Shown: positions 16,044 to 24,871, numbered from the stretch's first letter. The stretch is DNA of 40,150 bases from Verrucomicrobiales bacterium (GCA_028293375.1 JAQGOY010000265.1:1-40150); one strand, 5' to 3'. Notes: generated by a model from the sequence alone, not told the origin. Made by a program: numbers and translations.

Positions 16044-16206
16044 AACCTGCGGAATCGTAACAAAGCTGGTGATGAATTGAACTTCCGTCCAAATAATGAC
16101 CACGACAAAATGAAACCCGCAAAAACCGCGCTCGCAAACAAACAAAGCCAACCTGCGGAAAACGTCAAAAGGTAGGGCGGAATTGAATTTCCGCCTTGTA
16201 ATGACC
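16044..16206. repeat. Pair of imperfect direct repeats (~57 bp each) after the sigma factor gene
   Basis: 16044-16101 and 16150-16206 both run from AACCTGCGG to AATGACC with a shared middle (GAATTGAA.TTCCG). The second copy can form GGCGGAA-TTCCGCC. AAAGCCAACCTGCG just before the second copy (16144-16157) also occurs in repeat B copy 1 (12782-12795), so these may be remnants of the same element family. Otherwise no gene is seen in 16032-16429. Confidence 0.6.
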
Positions 16207-16429
16207 GAAACACGGCACACGCCTAAACTGCTATTTAGCCCGGAACACAGCGAAGCAACCAAACTGGAATCACAATGGGATTCCTCGCCGCAGGCTCCGC
16301 CTCCAAAATCTCATCCATTTTCCATCAAAACCATCACCCCCCAAAAAACGCCAGCAACACCTCTACCCATGTTTCCAAAAACAAACCATTAATCTTTACT
16401 TTAAATGAAAGATCGGTCCTCCTCAAGTC

Positions 16430-17350
16430 ATGCAACGATTCCCGCTTATCATCCTGATTTGTGCATTGTTCCTCGGTGCATGCCACTCAATTGCCTGGGC
16501 GGACACCCCAGACAAGGATTCGGACCATAAATCAGTAACCATTTCGGAAATTCCAAAATTTCCTCCCCCAGCTTCAATCATCCCGCAATGGCGCCGCGAC
16601 CGCATACAAATTTCCTACTACGCAGCGAGCACCAACAAACCTGAATCTCTCGAATACAGACTTTTCACCAGTGGCCAATCGCTTTCCAACCTCGAAGCAA
16701 ACGTCTATAGAAAAGAACCACTGCTGCCCTTTCTGGAAGCTTATCGCGAAGAACCTCGTCGCTGGTTTGAAAAGGTCCATTCCAACGACCTGAATACCAT
16801 TCATGCCGGTGCGGGAGGCGCTGCTGAAAAACAATCCAGGGACCGCGCCGCTAGTGAATTGCGAAGAATTTTTACCGCCATCAACCTCTACCAACTCAGC
16901 CAGGACTCGGAGTTCCGCAAACTGGCACAACAGGCTTACGATGCCATCTCTGCCACTCCTAATCGCATCGATTGGGGCACTTATGCCGACTCCGAGTTGA
17001 AAAAACGTTACGGATGGAATTCCTCTGGTTCCGTCCCTTCCAATAAAACTTTCGAAATCACACTTCAGGAAATCGAGTCGCGGCTCCCTTTGTTAAATCG
17101 ACTCGTGGATGATTTGGCAAAAGAATCCAATCTTCCGCCAACAGTAGTGCGCGCCATTAAATTGAAAGAACTGTCCGAAAGCCTGGGTCGCTGGGTCGAT
17201 ATCCTCATTGGTTTGAAAACACCACGAGAGCTGGTTAATGCCCGTTTTCAATACCATCACCTCGAAATTGAATACATCAATGCAAAGGAAGCCGCCAAAC
17301 AGGCTGCTAATCCCCACAATCCCGCTCCTAATCTCTCCATCGCCGATTAA
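16430..17350 (+). CDS. Exported protein of unknown function, possibly truncated by a stop codon
   Basis: 306 residues. The N terminus is a signal sequence (FPLIILICALFLGACHS); LGAC could be a lipobox, making it a lipoprotein, or cleavage could follow AWA. The mature part is mostly helical and charged, with no recognised domain (e.g. AASELRRIFTAINLYQLSQD and ITLQEIESRLPLLNRLVDDL). It starts 400 bases after the sigma factor gene. The frame stops at TAA (17348-17350) but continues open for 53 more codons of coding-like sequence, so the annotated end may be a lesion rather than the native terminus. Confidence 0.7.
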   Translation: MQRFPLIILICALFLGACHSIAWADTPDKDSDHKSVTISEIPKFPPPASIIPQWRRDRIQISYYAASTNKPESLEYRLFTSGQSLSNLEANVYRKEPLLPFLEAYREEPRRWFEKVHSNDLNTIHAGAGGAAEKQSRDRAASELRRIFTAINLYQLSQDSEFRKLAQQAYDAISATPNRIDWGTYADSELKKRYGWNSSGSVPSNKTFEITLQEIESRLPLLNRLVDDLAKESNLPPTVVRAIKLKELSESLGRWVDILIGLKTPRELVNARFQYHHLEIEYINAKEAAKQAANPHNPAPNLSIAD

Positions 17351-17598
17351 CTCCAACTCGTCCGGACCCAACTTGCAGAGGCCAGGTTGGCCTCTCAAAA
17401 AGAAAATCCTTTCCTGGAAGTCTGCAACGATTGCTTGAAAAAGGCGGCTACTGCAGCGCTATCCGCAACTGATCACAATCTTACATGGCGGCAAAAACCC
17501 CTCAGAAAATAAAACACCTCGAATCCGAAGAAACAAAACTCTCCCGAACACTAGCCAAATCGGAACAACCGAATTCCCTAAAACCCATTAAAAATTAA
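17351..17598 (+). pseudogene. Coding-like remnant following the in-frame stop of the exported protein
   Basis: Directly after the TAA the same frame reads 53 codons beginning LQLVRTQLAEARLASQKENP and ends at 17512. A second frame open from 17485 reads MAAKTPQKIKHLESEETKLS onward to a stop at 17598, again a charged helical composition. Together this looks like a longer gene broken by one nonsense codon and one frameshift, though chance or sequence error is possible. From 17599 to 17885 no feature is seen. Confidence 0.4.
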
Positions 17599-17885
17599 CC
17601 GACCAAACTGCCATTTCGCCCTATTCTCGGCGCTTGAATTTCTCTTAAACGCTTGTTCACTTCCATTATCCACAAGAATGGATTCACTTCATTCGGCTGT
17701 GTCCAACATCCACACAAAATCCTCGTTCACACCGTGTCCACTTCCAGCCACCCGGATTTATCTTCATCCCACACACTGCCACCAATCGCGATATGCCCTC
17801 GGGCTGCAAAACTTTGGCGCAATTCTAGACAGGTCAATGCTGTCCAAATTAGCTGTTCGTCAACGATTTATTCGGGCAAAATCAG

Positions 17886-18824
17886 ATGATGCTTCGGAAA
17901 AGCACAAGGTTGGTAATTTTGATCTTACTCTCGGTGCTATGTAATGGTCGTGGATCGGTCCAGACCACGAGGCTTGATCCACCATTTTCGATGGGTGCTT
18001 TTCAGGAAACCGATGACGACCCGTTTTCCATCTTCAGCATTGATTTCAATCTCGATGGCATATCCGATTTTCGGTTCTCGTATGGAGCGGGTGGACCGGG
18101 CGTAGCCTGTTACTTTAATTATCCCAACCAAATTGCAATTTTAAGGGCTGCACCCGCTTTTCCTGACCAGACCAATGTCTATGGCACTATGGGCGCACTG
18201 CCGCTTGGAACGATTATCGGTAGCAACCTTGTTTCCACCATTGATTTGAGTGACTATACTTGGCACTTCGGAACGACGAATCACTACGACTTAACGCTGG
18301 CATTTGGCGATCATCAGACGTCCGTTTTTGGAGTGATTGACCCCGTGACGATTGGAGTTCCCTCCCTCGCTGCGGGTGATCCGGTCGCCAAAGAGGGTGT
18401 GATGGGCTTTCGTTTCCTGATTGGAACAAACGTCCATTTTGGCTATGTCCATTTTGATTTTCGGACGAACATTAACCGCTGGTACATGGGGGCTGGCGGC
18501 TACATCCTGGGGTGGGCTTACGAAACCGAGGCCGACAAACCCATTGTTGCTGCGCCCATCAGTGTTTCGCCGACTCCGTTCAGCATGGATGTCAGGGCTC
18601 AAGAAAACGGTGCGTTTGACCTGACCTGGAAGGCGACTCCGGGCGCTATCTTTCAAATCGAAGGCACTCCATCGTTGAGCCAGCCATTCACAACTTTCAC
18701 CCCTGCATTTCTAAGTAGGCCAAACTTCCACGCGAATCAGGTAATCGAAGATGTGACGATTTTCGGCATGGCGAATTATCCAATCTATTTCTGGCGGGTC
18801 AAACGCGCGGGTGTAAGCAATTGA
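17886..18824 (+). CDS. Secreted protein of unknown function
   Basis: 312 residues starting MMLRKSTRLVILILLSVLCN, a signal peptide with likely cleavage near GRGSVQ. The mature part is beta-rich. A stretch FSIDFNLDGISDFRFSYG resembles a short 'N-D-G-x-x-D' calcium-type repeat, and YVHFDFRTNINRWYMGAGGY with ILGWAYET is a pattern seen in exported verrucomicrobial proteins of unknown role. The C-terminal ~80 residues (FDLTWKATPGAIFQIEGTPS) resemble the small domain that ends many exported Verrucomicrobia proteins ('x-x-Y-x-VE-S-L'), also seen at the end of the Ig protein at 34.6 kb. No enzyme motif is visible. Confidence 0.7.
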   Translation: MMLRKSTRLVILILLSVLCNGRGSVQTTRLDPPFSMGAFQETDDDPFSIFSIDFNLDGISDFRFSYGAGGPGVACYFNYPNQIAILRAAPAFPDQTNVYGTMGALPLGTIIGSNLVSTIDLSDYTWHFGTTNHYDLTLAFGDHQTSVFGVIDPVTIGVPSLAAGDPVAKEGVMGFRFLIGTNVHFGYVHFDFRTNINRWYMGAGGYILGWAYETEADKPIVAAPISVSPTPFSMDVRAQENGAFDLTWKATPGAIFQIEGTPSLSQPFTTFTPAFLSRPNFHANQVIEDVTIFGMANYPIYFWRVKRAGVSN

Positions 18825-18936
18825 CCATCGTACTTATGCTCCGCGCTAAAATGTCAACAATCGTAGCCGCTTCGCCTGCGTCGCGAGCAAGGCTTCAGCC
18901 GGCTGCTGGATGGCGTGGCCTGAACCCTCACCCAAT

Positions 18937-19851
18937 CTATCTTTCCAGTGGTGAGAATGTTGCCAATGTCGTCACGTTGCCTTCATGCCCGACCTTGCGG
19001 ACGCGGGGTAGATAGTTGTGGGTCTCCTCCTTGATGATCCTATATTCCAGCACGAAAATGTCACCACCTTTCAGGGCAACGCCCGTCGGCGACCAGGGCG
19101 ACTCGGCCTTTAGGACCCTCTCGACGCGACCGTCTTGCGCAATTTTTATGACACATCGACAGCCAGTGGCCGCGACGTAAACTACCCCTTGCTCATCCAC
19201 AGCCAGGCCACGTAAGAACGGGGCGTCCTCAACCGCCGGTTGTTTTTCGCAATCAGCAACAACCACCGGGTTAAGCAAGGTGGTGAATTTTCCATCAGAG
19301 CTGAATTTCAGAACCGCCTTGGGATAGCTGGCGTAGAGAGAGCCACTCGGGCCGACGGCCAGACCCTTGATGCCACCCAATTCGTCAGAAGTCCTGCCAA
19401 ATGTGGGACTCAGTAGCGTCTCCTTGCCATCGGGTTTCAGCCGCGCAATCAGCAGTCCTCCAGGAATCATCCGTTCATCGTTGCAAACGTAGTATAGGCT
19501 TCCATCGGCAGCAACGACCAGAGGCGAACCTCCATCGCTGATGAGTGCCGGTCGCGCGCCCTCAGGAGTGCGCCGTTTGAACCATCGCGGCCAATGCGGT
19601 GACTTCTCGAAGTCTACCTTGGAGAAGCTACCGCTGGCATCCAGGGCCAGCCAATGTCCACCCTCCTTGGGAAAAACCGTTGTGACCTTTCCTCGTGGAT
19701 CAATCTTCAACACGCCGCGGTCAAGGTCGGAAAAGAAAACGTCGCCCTGCTCATCAACGACAATGCCAGTAGAGGGATGGGCCAACACTTTGACTGTCGT
19801 CAGGCCAGACTGAATGACTGCGGCCAGAAGTATCAAAACGTGAATTCTCAT
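18937..19851 (-). CDS. Secreted NHL/SMP-30-like beta-propeller protein
   Basis: 304 residues with signal peptide MRIHVLILLAAVIQSGLTTV. Repeats such as GIVVDEQGDVFFSDLDRGVL, GLAVGPSGSLYASYPKAVLK and GLAVDEQGVVYVAATGCRCV show four to six NHL-type blades. The fold fits a six-bladed propeller of the SMP-30/NHL group; a metal-bound lactonase site cannot be confirmed, so binding is as likely as catalysis. It faces the preceding plus-strand gene with ~110 bases between their ends. Upstream lies a gene-poor stretch. Confidence 0.75.
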   Translation of the reverse strand: MRIHVLILLAAVIQSGLTTVKVLAHPSTGIVVDEQGDVFFSDLDRGVLKIDPRGKVTTVFPKEGGHWLALDASGSFSKVDFEKSPHWPRWFKRRTPEGARPALISDGGSPLVVAADGSLYYVCNDERMIPGGLLIARLKPDGKETLLSPTFGRTSDELGGIKGLAVGPSGSLYASYPKAVLKFSSDGKFTTLLNPVVVADCEKQPAVEDAPFLRGLAVDEQGVVYVAATGCRCVIKIAQDGRVERVLKAESPWSPTGVALKGGDIFVLEYRIIKEETHNYLPRVRKVGHEGNVTTLATFSPLER

Positions 19852-19926
19852 AGACTGATGCAGTTGCGGGTAATGAGGTCCTTGGTCGAATCTACGAGCA
19901 TTGGGTTCACTTATTCAAACACAAAT

Positions 19927-20034
19927 TCATCCATTCCTCCAGTGGCCTGTTACTGGTCCATGATGGTGGAGTAAACGCAAGGCGCCGTGGAGTCCTCGAT
20001 TTTCTTCCTCTGGCCGTCTAAATCCATGTTTCAT
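19927..20034 (-). CDS. Possible 35-residue ORF with strong ribosome binding site
   Basis: The frame starts MKHGFRRPEEENRG and ends after 35 codons. AAGGAG lies seven bases before the ATG, one of the best Shine-Dalgarno sites in this window. The opening 'MK..FRR.....RG' resembles the leader of verrucomicrobial type IV pilin-like proteins, but the expected FTLIELL helix is absent, so it may be a remnant or a leader peptide. From 19852 to 20446 no other gene is supported. Confidence 0.3.
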   Translation of the reverse strand: MKHGFRRPEEENRGLHGALRLLHHHGPVTGHWRNG

Positions 20035-20055
20035 TCGCAACTCCTTAATAATTCG

Positions 20056-20079
20056 TAGGATACGTGACGAGTATCTAAT
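20056..20079. repeat. Third, partial copy of the repeat A hairpin core
   Basis: GTAGGATACGTGACGAGTATC followed by TAAT matches the repeat A core at 12443-12470 and 12673-12700. The arms GATAC (20059-20063) and GTATC (20071-20075) are conserved, while the loop is 7 rather than 10 bases. It lies just upstream of the small ORF's ribosome binding site when read on the minus strand. Confidence 0.6.
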
Positions 20080-20180
20080 CAAAAGAATCAAACGACCCGT
20101 GTAAGATGAACAGAAAAAGACAAAGCACGAAATTCCTGTCCTACGTCCATTCCCGCGAGCGCGTAAACCCAACGAAAATT

Positions 20181-20254
20181 GTCACCCAAAAAAGGTCACC
20201 GTGTGTCACTAGTGACAACCCAGTTTTCCTAGGTAAATGTCACTTTCCTGTCAC
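20181..20254. promoter_or_regulatory. Cluster of GTCAC motifs including a perfect 14-base palindrome
   Basis: GTCAC occurs at 20181-20185, 20195-20199, 20205-20209, 20239-20243 and 20250-20254, and inverted at 20212-20216. The central pair makes TGTCACTAGTGACA (20204-20217), a perfect palindrome. Six copies in 74 bases upstream of the gene at 20447 look like an operator array or a protein-loading site. No regulator is assigned. Confidence 0.45.
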
Positions 20255-20446
20255 TGTTTTTGTGAAATTTCAAAATCGAACAACTCCTTGGCATAGGAGG
20301 ATGGGCTGCCCCGCAAAACAGAACACGAACCTCGACTTGGATTTCTCTCTTTTTGAATGGTTTTTTTGCTTGCGCGAATTTGTTGCCCATGTTCATTATA
20401 AGTTCGTAGTTGCAATTCACTGTTAACCACTAACCGCCCTAACTTT

Positions 20447-21127
20447 ATGCCTACCCATACTCATTTCCACACCGGAATTCCGTGCAATCCACCTGTGGCA
20501 GGACCGAGTTGTACTTCCCCGGGGACGGTGATCAGTTGTGATAAAGGCACCGGCCTATTGGGCCCGGTTTGGGTGTGTGTGCATGAGGTCCCTGCACCGG
20601 CCCCAGCTGCTTCACCCACTCCTGGCGGTTCTTCTCCAAAACCAACCGCACCCGCGCCAGGCCCGGCTCCAGGTCCAGTCGCCCCTCCCATCGCCTCGCC
20701 CAAGATTAAGCATACCTGCGAGACTTTCGACGAAGGGGTGCAGCGAGGGTTTGTTTTCGCTGGTGTTATGAACAAAAAAGTGGGCATTGCCATCCAACAG
20801 GCAAATCGAGAGGCCACCCAGCGAGGGATAGCTGCTGGCGAGGCTGCATCGAAGATGCACGAGTGCAATGCTCCCTGCCAGAAATTTGATAATGTTCGGG
20901 TCGAACTCTGGAATCCAAGCATCAAACAGATTGGGGATGACTTCACCGCAATCGTGGTTGCGACTTGGTACCTCGATATTCTTTGTGCCATTGTTCCATC
21001 TTCTGAGAAAGGAAAGCAGAAAGGGGCGAAGGCTGGAGGGAAGGAGAATCCCGTGAAACCTGGGAAAGGAAAATCCAATTTGAAACTGAAGTCGGAAGCA
21101 AAGCCAAAAAGTGGTCGCGGCAAGTGA
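20447..21127 (+). CDS. Unknown protein: His/Cys N terminus, Pro-rich linker, helical core, Lys-rich tail
   Basis: 226 residues without a signal peptide. Residues 1-48 hold His and Cys clusters (MPTHTHFHTGIPCNPP, CDKG, WVCVHE). Residues 49-84 are a Pro/Ala/Gly linker. Residues ~85-182 form a likely helical core with four Cys (HTCETFDEG, MHECNAPCQKFD, LDILCAIV). Residues ~183-226 are rich in Lys and Gly (KGKQKGAKAGGKENP), as in nucleic-acid- or surface-binding tails. No family is recognised. No clear ribosome site precedes the ATG. The upstream GTCAC cluster could control it. Metal or nucleic acid binding is only a guess from composition. Confidence 0.65.
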   Translation: MPTHTHFHTGIPCNPPVAGPSCTSPGTVISCDKGTGLLGPVWVCVHEVPAPAPAASPTPGGSSPKPTAPAPGPAPGPVAPPIASPKIKHTCETFDEGVQRGFVFAGVMNKKVGIAIQQANREATQRGIAAGEAASKMHECNAPCQKFDNVRVELWNPSIKQIGDDFTAIVVATWYLDILCAIVPSSEKGKQKGAKAGGKENPVKPGKGKSNLKLKSEAKPKSGRGK

Positions 21128-21232
21128 GATCACGGTTGAACCGGTAATTTGAAGGCAACTACCGTCGGGTGTTAAGAGCTCGTAACTTTTTTTGCCGGGA
21201 GGCACTGTCTGTGTGTCGTCCGGCGAATAAGA

Positions 21233-22567
21233 ATGATCTCAAACTCTCACGAGCAGGTTGATCCGCCTGCAGTTCCAGCTCGCGATACAGGAGGTCCGAC
21301 TTCGTTTTCTCCTCTTCGGGCGGGATGTCTGCTGGCTTGTTTAAGCGTCGGTTATATCGGGGTTTATCTCTGTCGAAAGAATTTATCGGTGGCCATTCCG
21401 ATGATTCAGCATGATTTCGGTGCCACCAAGGCGCAAGTGGGAGTCCTCGCGAGCTGGAGCACCCTGGCTTATGTCTTTGGCAAGGTGTTTTTCGGCCCGC
21501 TGATTGACCGGTACGGGGGGCGAATTTGCTTTTTGTTTTCCCTCCTGGGAGTTGCCGTTTTTGGAGCGCTCGGAGCTTTGAGTGGATCGATAATGATGCT
21601 CGCCTGGTTTTATAGCGGTAACCGCCTCGCCGGCGCGGCAGGGTGGGGGTCCATGGTGAAGCAGGTGCCCGATTGGTTTCCACCACGCAGGCTGGGGATG
21701 GCAATGGCTTTCCTTTCGTTAAGCTTTGTGTTTGGTGGCCTTTTCGCACTCCTGTTTGCCGGCCGCGTGGCTTCCTTAAGCGGGAATGCATGGCGAGCAG
21801 TGATGGGAATTCCTTCAGTGGTACTTCTCGTCATTGTCATTATTTGTTGGCGAGTATTGCCTCGGGCAAACCCAGGCTACTCGCGGATCACGAAAGAAGT
21901 CGCTCCAGCCTTCGATTGGAAAAAAGCCATGGAGTTGACGAAGATTCCTCAATTCTGGGTGGTGTGTGGATTGAGCTTTACGCTGACCGTCACCCGGGAA
22001 ACGTTTAATGTTTGGACCGTCGATTTTTTCAAGACCGAAGGCGGGGCTAAAATGACCAATGAGATAGCCGCTTTTTTATCCACTCCTTTTGACGCTGCGG
22101 GTGCTGTGGGCATCTTGTTCATTGGGTGGGCCTTTGATCGGTTGAATCATCGGGATCGAAGCCGGGTGCTGGTGGTGATGCTGTTTCTGCTGGCCGTTTT
22201 GATTTACGAACTTCCTGCCTTGTTTCATTACGGTCTTTGGCTCGTCACCATTGCCCTCGGACTCATTGGGTTTTTGTCTTATGGACCTTACAGCCTCCTC
22301 GCCGGGATTTTTGCAGTAGAGATCAGGGGCAAAGAATTTGTGGGAATTGTCGCGGGATTGATTGATGCCTGCGGATATTTGGCGGGCGTGGTTTCGGGTT
22401 ATTTTTTTGGAAGGATACTCGATGCCGGCGGGTATCGATTGGGGTTTCAATGCCTCGCCGCGATCACGGTTTTTGCGTCATTGCTTTGCGTATTCTTGTC
22501 GAAGAAGAAGCCTGAAGCAAAAAATGATGAGGCAAACCAGCACACGCCGGAACAGGTTCTGCGTTGA
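21233..22567 (+). CDS. MFS transporter, organophosphate antiporter (GlpT/UhpC)-like
   Basis: 444 residues with about twelve membrane helices. VGYIGVYLCRKNLSVAIPMI near residue 40-58 is the characteristic first-helix end of the OPA family, whose Arg binds the phosphate of sugar-phosphates or glycerol-3-phosphate; GPLIDRYGGR (around 87-96) is the MFS loop 2-3 motif. The substrate cannot be decided from sequence; UhpC-like sensors have the same features. The next gene lies beyond a 114 bp repeat element, so the transporter stands alone as a unit. Family is secure, substrate open. Confidence 0.85.
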   Translation: MISNSHEQVDPPAVPARDTGGPTSFSPLRAGCLLACLSVGYIGVYLCRKNLSVAIPMIQHDFGATKAQVGVLASWSTLAYVFGKVFFGPLIDRYGGRICFLFSLLGVAVFGALGALSGSIMMLAWFYSGNRLAGAAGWGSMVKQVPDWFPPRRLGMAMAFLSLSFVFGGLFALLFAGRVASLSGNAWRAVMGIPSVVLLVIVIICWRVLPRANPGYSRITKEVAPAFDWKKAMELTKIPQFWVVCGLSFTLTVTRETFNVWTVDFFKTEGGAKMTNEIAAFLSTPFDAAGAVGILFIGWAFDRLNHRDRSRVLVVMLFLLAVLIYELPALFHYGLWLVTIALGLIGFLSYGPYSLLAGIFAVEIRGKEFVGIVAGLIDACGYLAGVVSGYFFGRILDAGGYRLGFQCLAAITVFASLLCVFLSKKKPEAKNDEANQHTPEQVLR

Positions 22568-22584
22568 GCGGACGCGATTTAAAA

Positions 22585-22698
22585 TGGGTGAGATTATTCA
22601 GAAAGCAAATTTTCGAATGACTCCAAAAAGAAACATGCGGCAAAGAATCAGGTTACAAGGCGAGACCATCTCAATGATTTTAAGAATAATCTCACCCA
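22585..22698. mobile_element. MITE-like 114 bp element with perfect 15 bp terminal inverted repeats
   Basis: The left end TGGGTGAGATTATTC (22585-22599) is the exact reverse complement of the right end GAATAATCTCACCCA (22684-22698). The interior shows no coding capacity. The right ~55 bases resemble the end of repeat B copy 1 (AAAATC.TTG.GATGGTCT.GCC read on the minus strand). No target-site duplication is obvious. It sits between the transporter stop and the dsbD-like gene start and may influence that gene's leader. Confidence 0.75.
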
Positions 22699-22778
22699 CA
22701 TTCAACCACACCCGAATTGAGATCGGGTCGATATCTTGTTTTTACAATTTGTTCGTTTCATGCCTAAGTAAGGTTTCT

Positions 22779-24848
22779 ATGCGGATTGTTTTGGGATTGG
22801 TCTTATTTTTAATGTCTTCCTTGGTGAGCTTCGCCGCTCATACCAGGGTCGATATTCTTTTTTCAGCCAGCTCAGTAAAGCCGGGCGAAACGGTGTGGGC
22901 TGCGATCCGGTTGCAAATGGACCCAGGTTGGCACACTTACTGGCGGAATTCAGGAGAAGCCGGCATTCCCACCAAGTTGACCTGGACACTGCCCGCAGGT
23001 CTTAAAGCAGGCGAAATTTCCTGGCCCATTCCCACAAAGTTCAGCGAACCGGTCCTGACGAATTCCCTGACCACGTATGCCTTTGCGGGCGAGGCCATTT
23101 TGCTGGTGCCTATGAGTGTGGCATCAGATGCCGCTCCGGGACCATTGCATCTCAAAGCGGGAATATCGTGGCTGGAATGCCAAAAAGAGTGCGTCCCTGG
23201 AAGGACCAATGTCGAAGTGGATTTGGTAGTGGGATCACAGACTGTTTTAGCCAACGAAGCATTGTTCACCAACGCGAAATCGAAATTGCCGAAGGCGGAT
23301 GGGCCCACCGTTACTGTTTCATTCGCCGCAGTCGATAAAGAAAATGGGGTGGTGACGATATCGGGTTCGGGTGACGGTTCGAAGATGGATTTTTACCCTT
23401 ACAAAAGCTCCGATTTTGCGTTTCTCGGCGATACGGATTTCTCCTCCGCTGCAGGCTCTTTTACGATCAAGAAGAGAATCACCAAAGAAGCCGACGCCGC
23501 CTGGCCTGCGAGCTTTGCCGGATTGATGGTTCTAAATCCGGGGAGCGCGACTCAAAGTGGATACGAAGTCAGTTTGAAACCGGCTGGAGGTGTGGCAGCG
23601 GCTCCTGAGAGCCAGGCGTCTCCAGTGGCCCCAGCTTCCAGTCGGGAGCTTTTGCTCAAGATGGGGTCTGCTTTCATTGGCGGATTGATTTTAAATGTGA
23701 TGCCTTGTGTCTTACCGGTGATAGCCTTGAAGATTTTTGGATTCGTCGCGCAGAGTCATGGGGGCAAAAGCAGGTCCAGGCAACTCGGTATCATTTATGG
23801 GCTGGGTGTGATCGCTTCGTTTGCCGTGATGGCCGGGTTGATCATTGCCATCCAAAAGGCTGGGCAGAAAGCGAGCTGGGGAATGCAAATGCAAAACCCA
23901 AAGTTCATCGTGGCTATGACCATCTTGATGTTACTGGTCGCCCTCAATCTTTTTGGAGTATTTGAAGTGGTCCTTAGCGGCAAAGCGATCGGCGCGGCGG
24001 ATCAGTTGGCATCGAAGGAAGGCTTGGGGGGAGCGTTTTTTAATGGGGTGCTGGCCACTATTTTAGCCACTCCCTGCACAGCTCCTTTTTTTGGTAGTGC
24101 GCTGGCATTTGCTTTCACCCAGTCGCCTATCTCCATTGTTCTCGTGTTCATCAGCGCGGGGTTGGGATTGGCTTTCCCATTTGTTCTCCTCTCTTGGAAT
24201 CCCGCTTTACTCAAATTTCTGCCCAGGCCGGGAGCCTGGATGGTGCGGTTTAAGATGTTCATGGGATTTCCGCTGCTGGCTACAGCCATCTGGCTGTACT
24301 CCATCAGCACCGCCCAACTCACACGCGTTCAGGTCAAAGACTTTGGATTTTTCCTGGTGATTTTAGCCACGGCGGCCTGGATTTTTGGCGAGTTTGTTCA
24401 GCGCGGTCGCGCCCGTCAGTTATTGGCGGTGATTCTTTCCATGGGCTTGATCGTTGGGGGGGCGAAGTACGCCCTGGCCAAACCGCCCGAACTCCACTGG
24501 GCTAAATGGTCGGAGGATGCTGTGGAAAAAGCTCGGAAAGAGGGCCATCCTGTCCTGGTCGATTTCACCGCAGAATGGTGTGCTACGTGTATCGTCAACA
24601 GAGGGACCAGTATCGAAATCAATAGCGTGGCGCGCAAACTCCAGGAAATGAACGGCGTGGCGATGATTGCCGACAACACGGCGGAGAACGAAGCGATCCC
24701 AGCCCAGTTGCGAAAGTATAATCGGGCAGGCGTTCCTCTGGTTTTGATTTTCCCGGCAGATCCAAAGAAGGAAGCGATTGTGTTACCGGATGGTTTGTTG
24801 ACCCCAAACATGGTGCTGGGTGCCTTGGACAAAGCTGCAGGAAAATAG
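22779..24848 (+). CDS. DsbD-like thiol:disulfide interchange protein
   Basis: 689 residues from ATG 22779 (AAGG seven bases upstream; signal peptide MRIVLGLVLFLMSSLVSFAA). Earlier in-frame starts run through the MITE-like element and are rejected. Domain order is that of DsbD: periplasmic domain (~20-290) with the redox pair in WLECQKECVPG (~131-139), membrane domain (~295-560) with the two reactive cysteines in NVMPCVLPV and TPCTAPFFG, and a C-terminal thioredoxin domain with WCATC near residue 600 (AEWCATCIVNRG). It carries electrons from cytoplasmic thioredoxin to periplasmic partners such as cytochrome c maturation or SCO-type proteins. The last partner is not identified here. Confidence 0.9.
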   Translation: MRIVLGLVLFLMSSLVSFAAHTRVDILFSASSVKPGETVWAAIRLQMDPGWHTYWRNSGEAGIPTKLTWTLPAGLKAGEISWPIPTKFSEPVLTNSLTTYAFAGEAILLVPMSVASDAAPGPLHLKAGISWLECQKECVPGRTNVEVDLVVGSQTVLANEALFTNAKSKLPKADGPTVTVSFAAVDKENGVVTISGSGDGSKMDFYPYKSSDFAFLGDTDFSSAAGSFTIKKRITKEADAAWPASFAGLMVLNPGSATQSGYEVSLKPAGGVAAAPESQASPVAPASSRELLLKMGSAFIGGLILNVMPCVLPVIALKIFGFVAQSHGGKSRSRQLGIIYGLGVIASFAVMAGLIIAIQKAGQKASWGMQMQNPKFIVAMTILMLLVALNLFGVFEVVLSGKAIGAADQLASKEGLGGAFFNGVLATILATPCTAPFFGSALAFAFTQSPISIVLVFISAGLGLAFPFVLLSWNPALLKFLPRPGAWMVRFKMFMGFPLLATAIWLYSISTAQLTRVQVKDFGFFLVILATAAWIFGEFVQRGRARQLLAVILSMGLIVGGAKYALAKPPELHWAKWSEDAVEKARKEGHPVLVDFTAEWCATCIVNRGTSIEINSVARKLQEMNGVAMIADNTAENEAIPAQLRKYNRAGVPLVLIFPADPKKEAIVLPDGLLTPNMVLGALDKAAGK

Positions 24849-24871
24849 CAGCGCGAGGCTCGGGTAAGATC

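Noticed and set aside
17348-17350. TAA as a recoded sense codon (also at 40128-40130)
   Set aside because: TAA is the normal terminator of many intact genes here (for example ctaB-neighbour genes, ctaF and the cupredoxin gene), so genome-wide recoding is not tenable.
19860-20030. Coding-like stretch on the minus strand upstream of the NHL propeller gene (contains VNPMLVDSTKDLIT)
   Set aside because: It is interrupted by stops within ~60 codons in that frame and no start or family can be assigned; it may be a gene remnant but evidence is too thin.
20461-21123. Long minus-strand open frame opposite the Pro-rich protein gene
   Set aside because: Both strands are open here because of GC-rich Pro/Gly codons. 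The plus frame was preferred because of its balanced Cys-rich core and soluble character, but the choice is not absolute.
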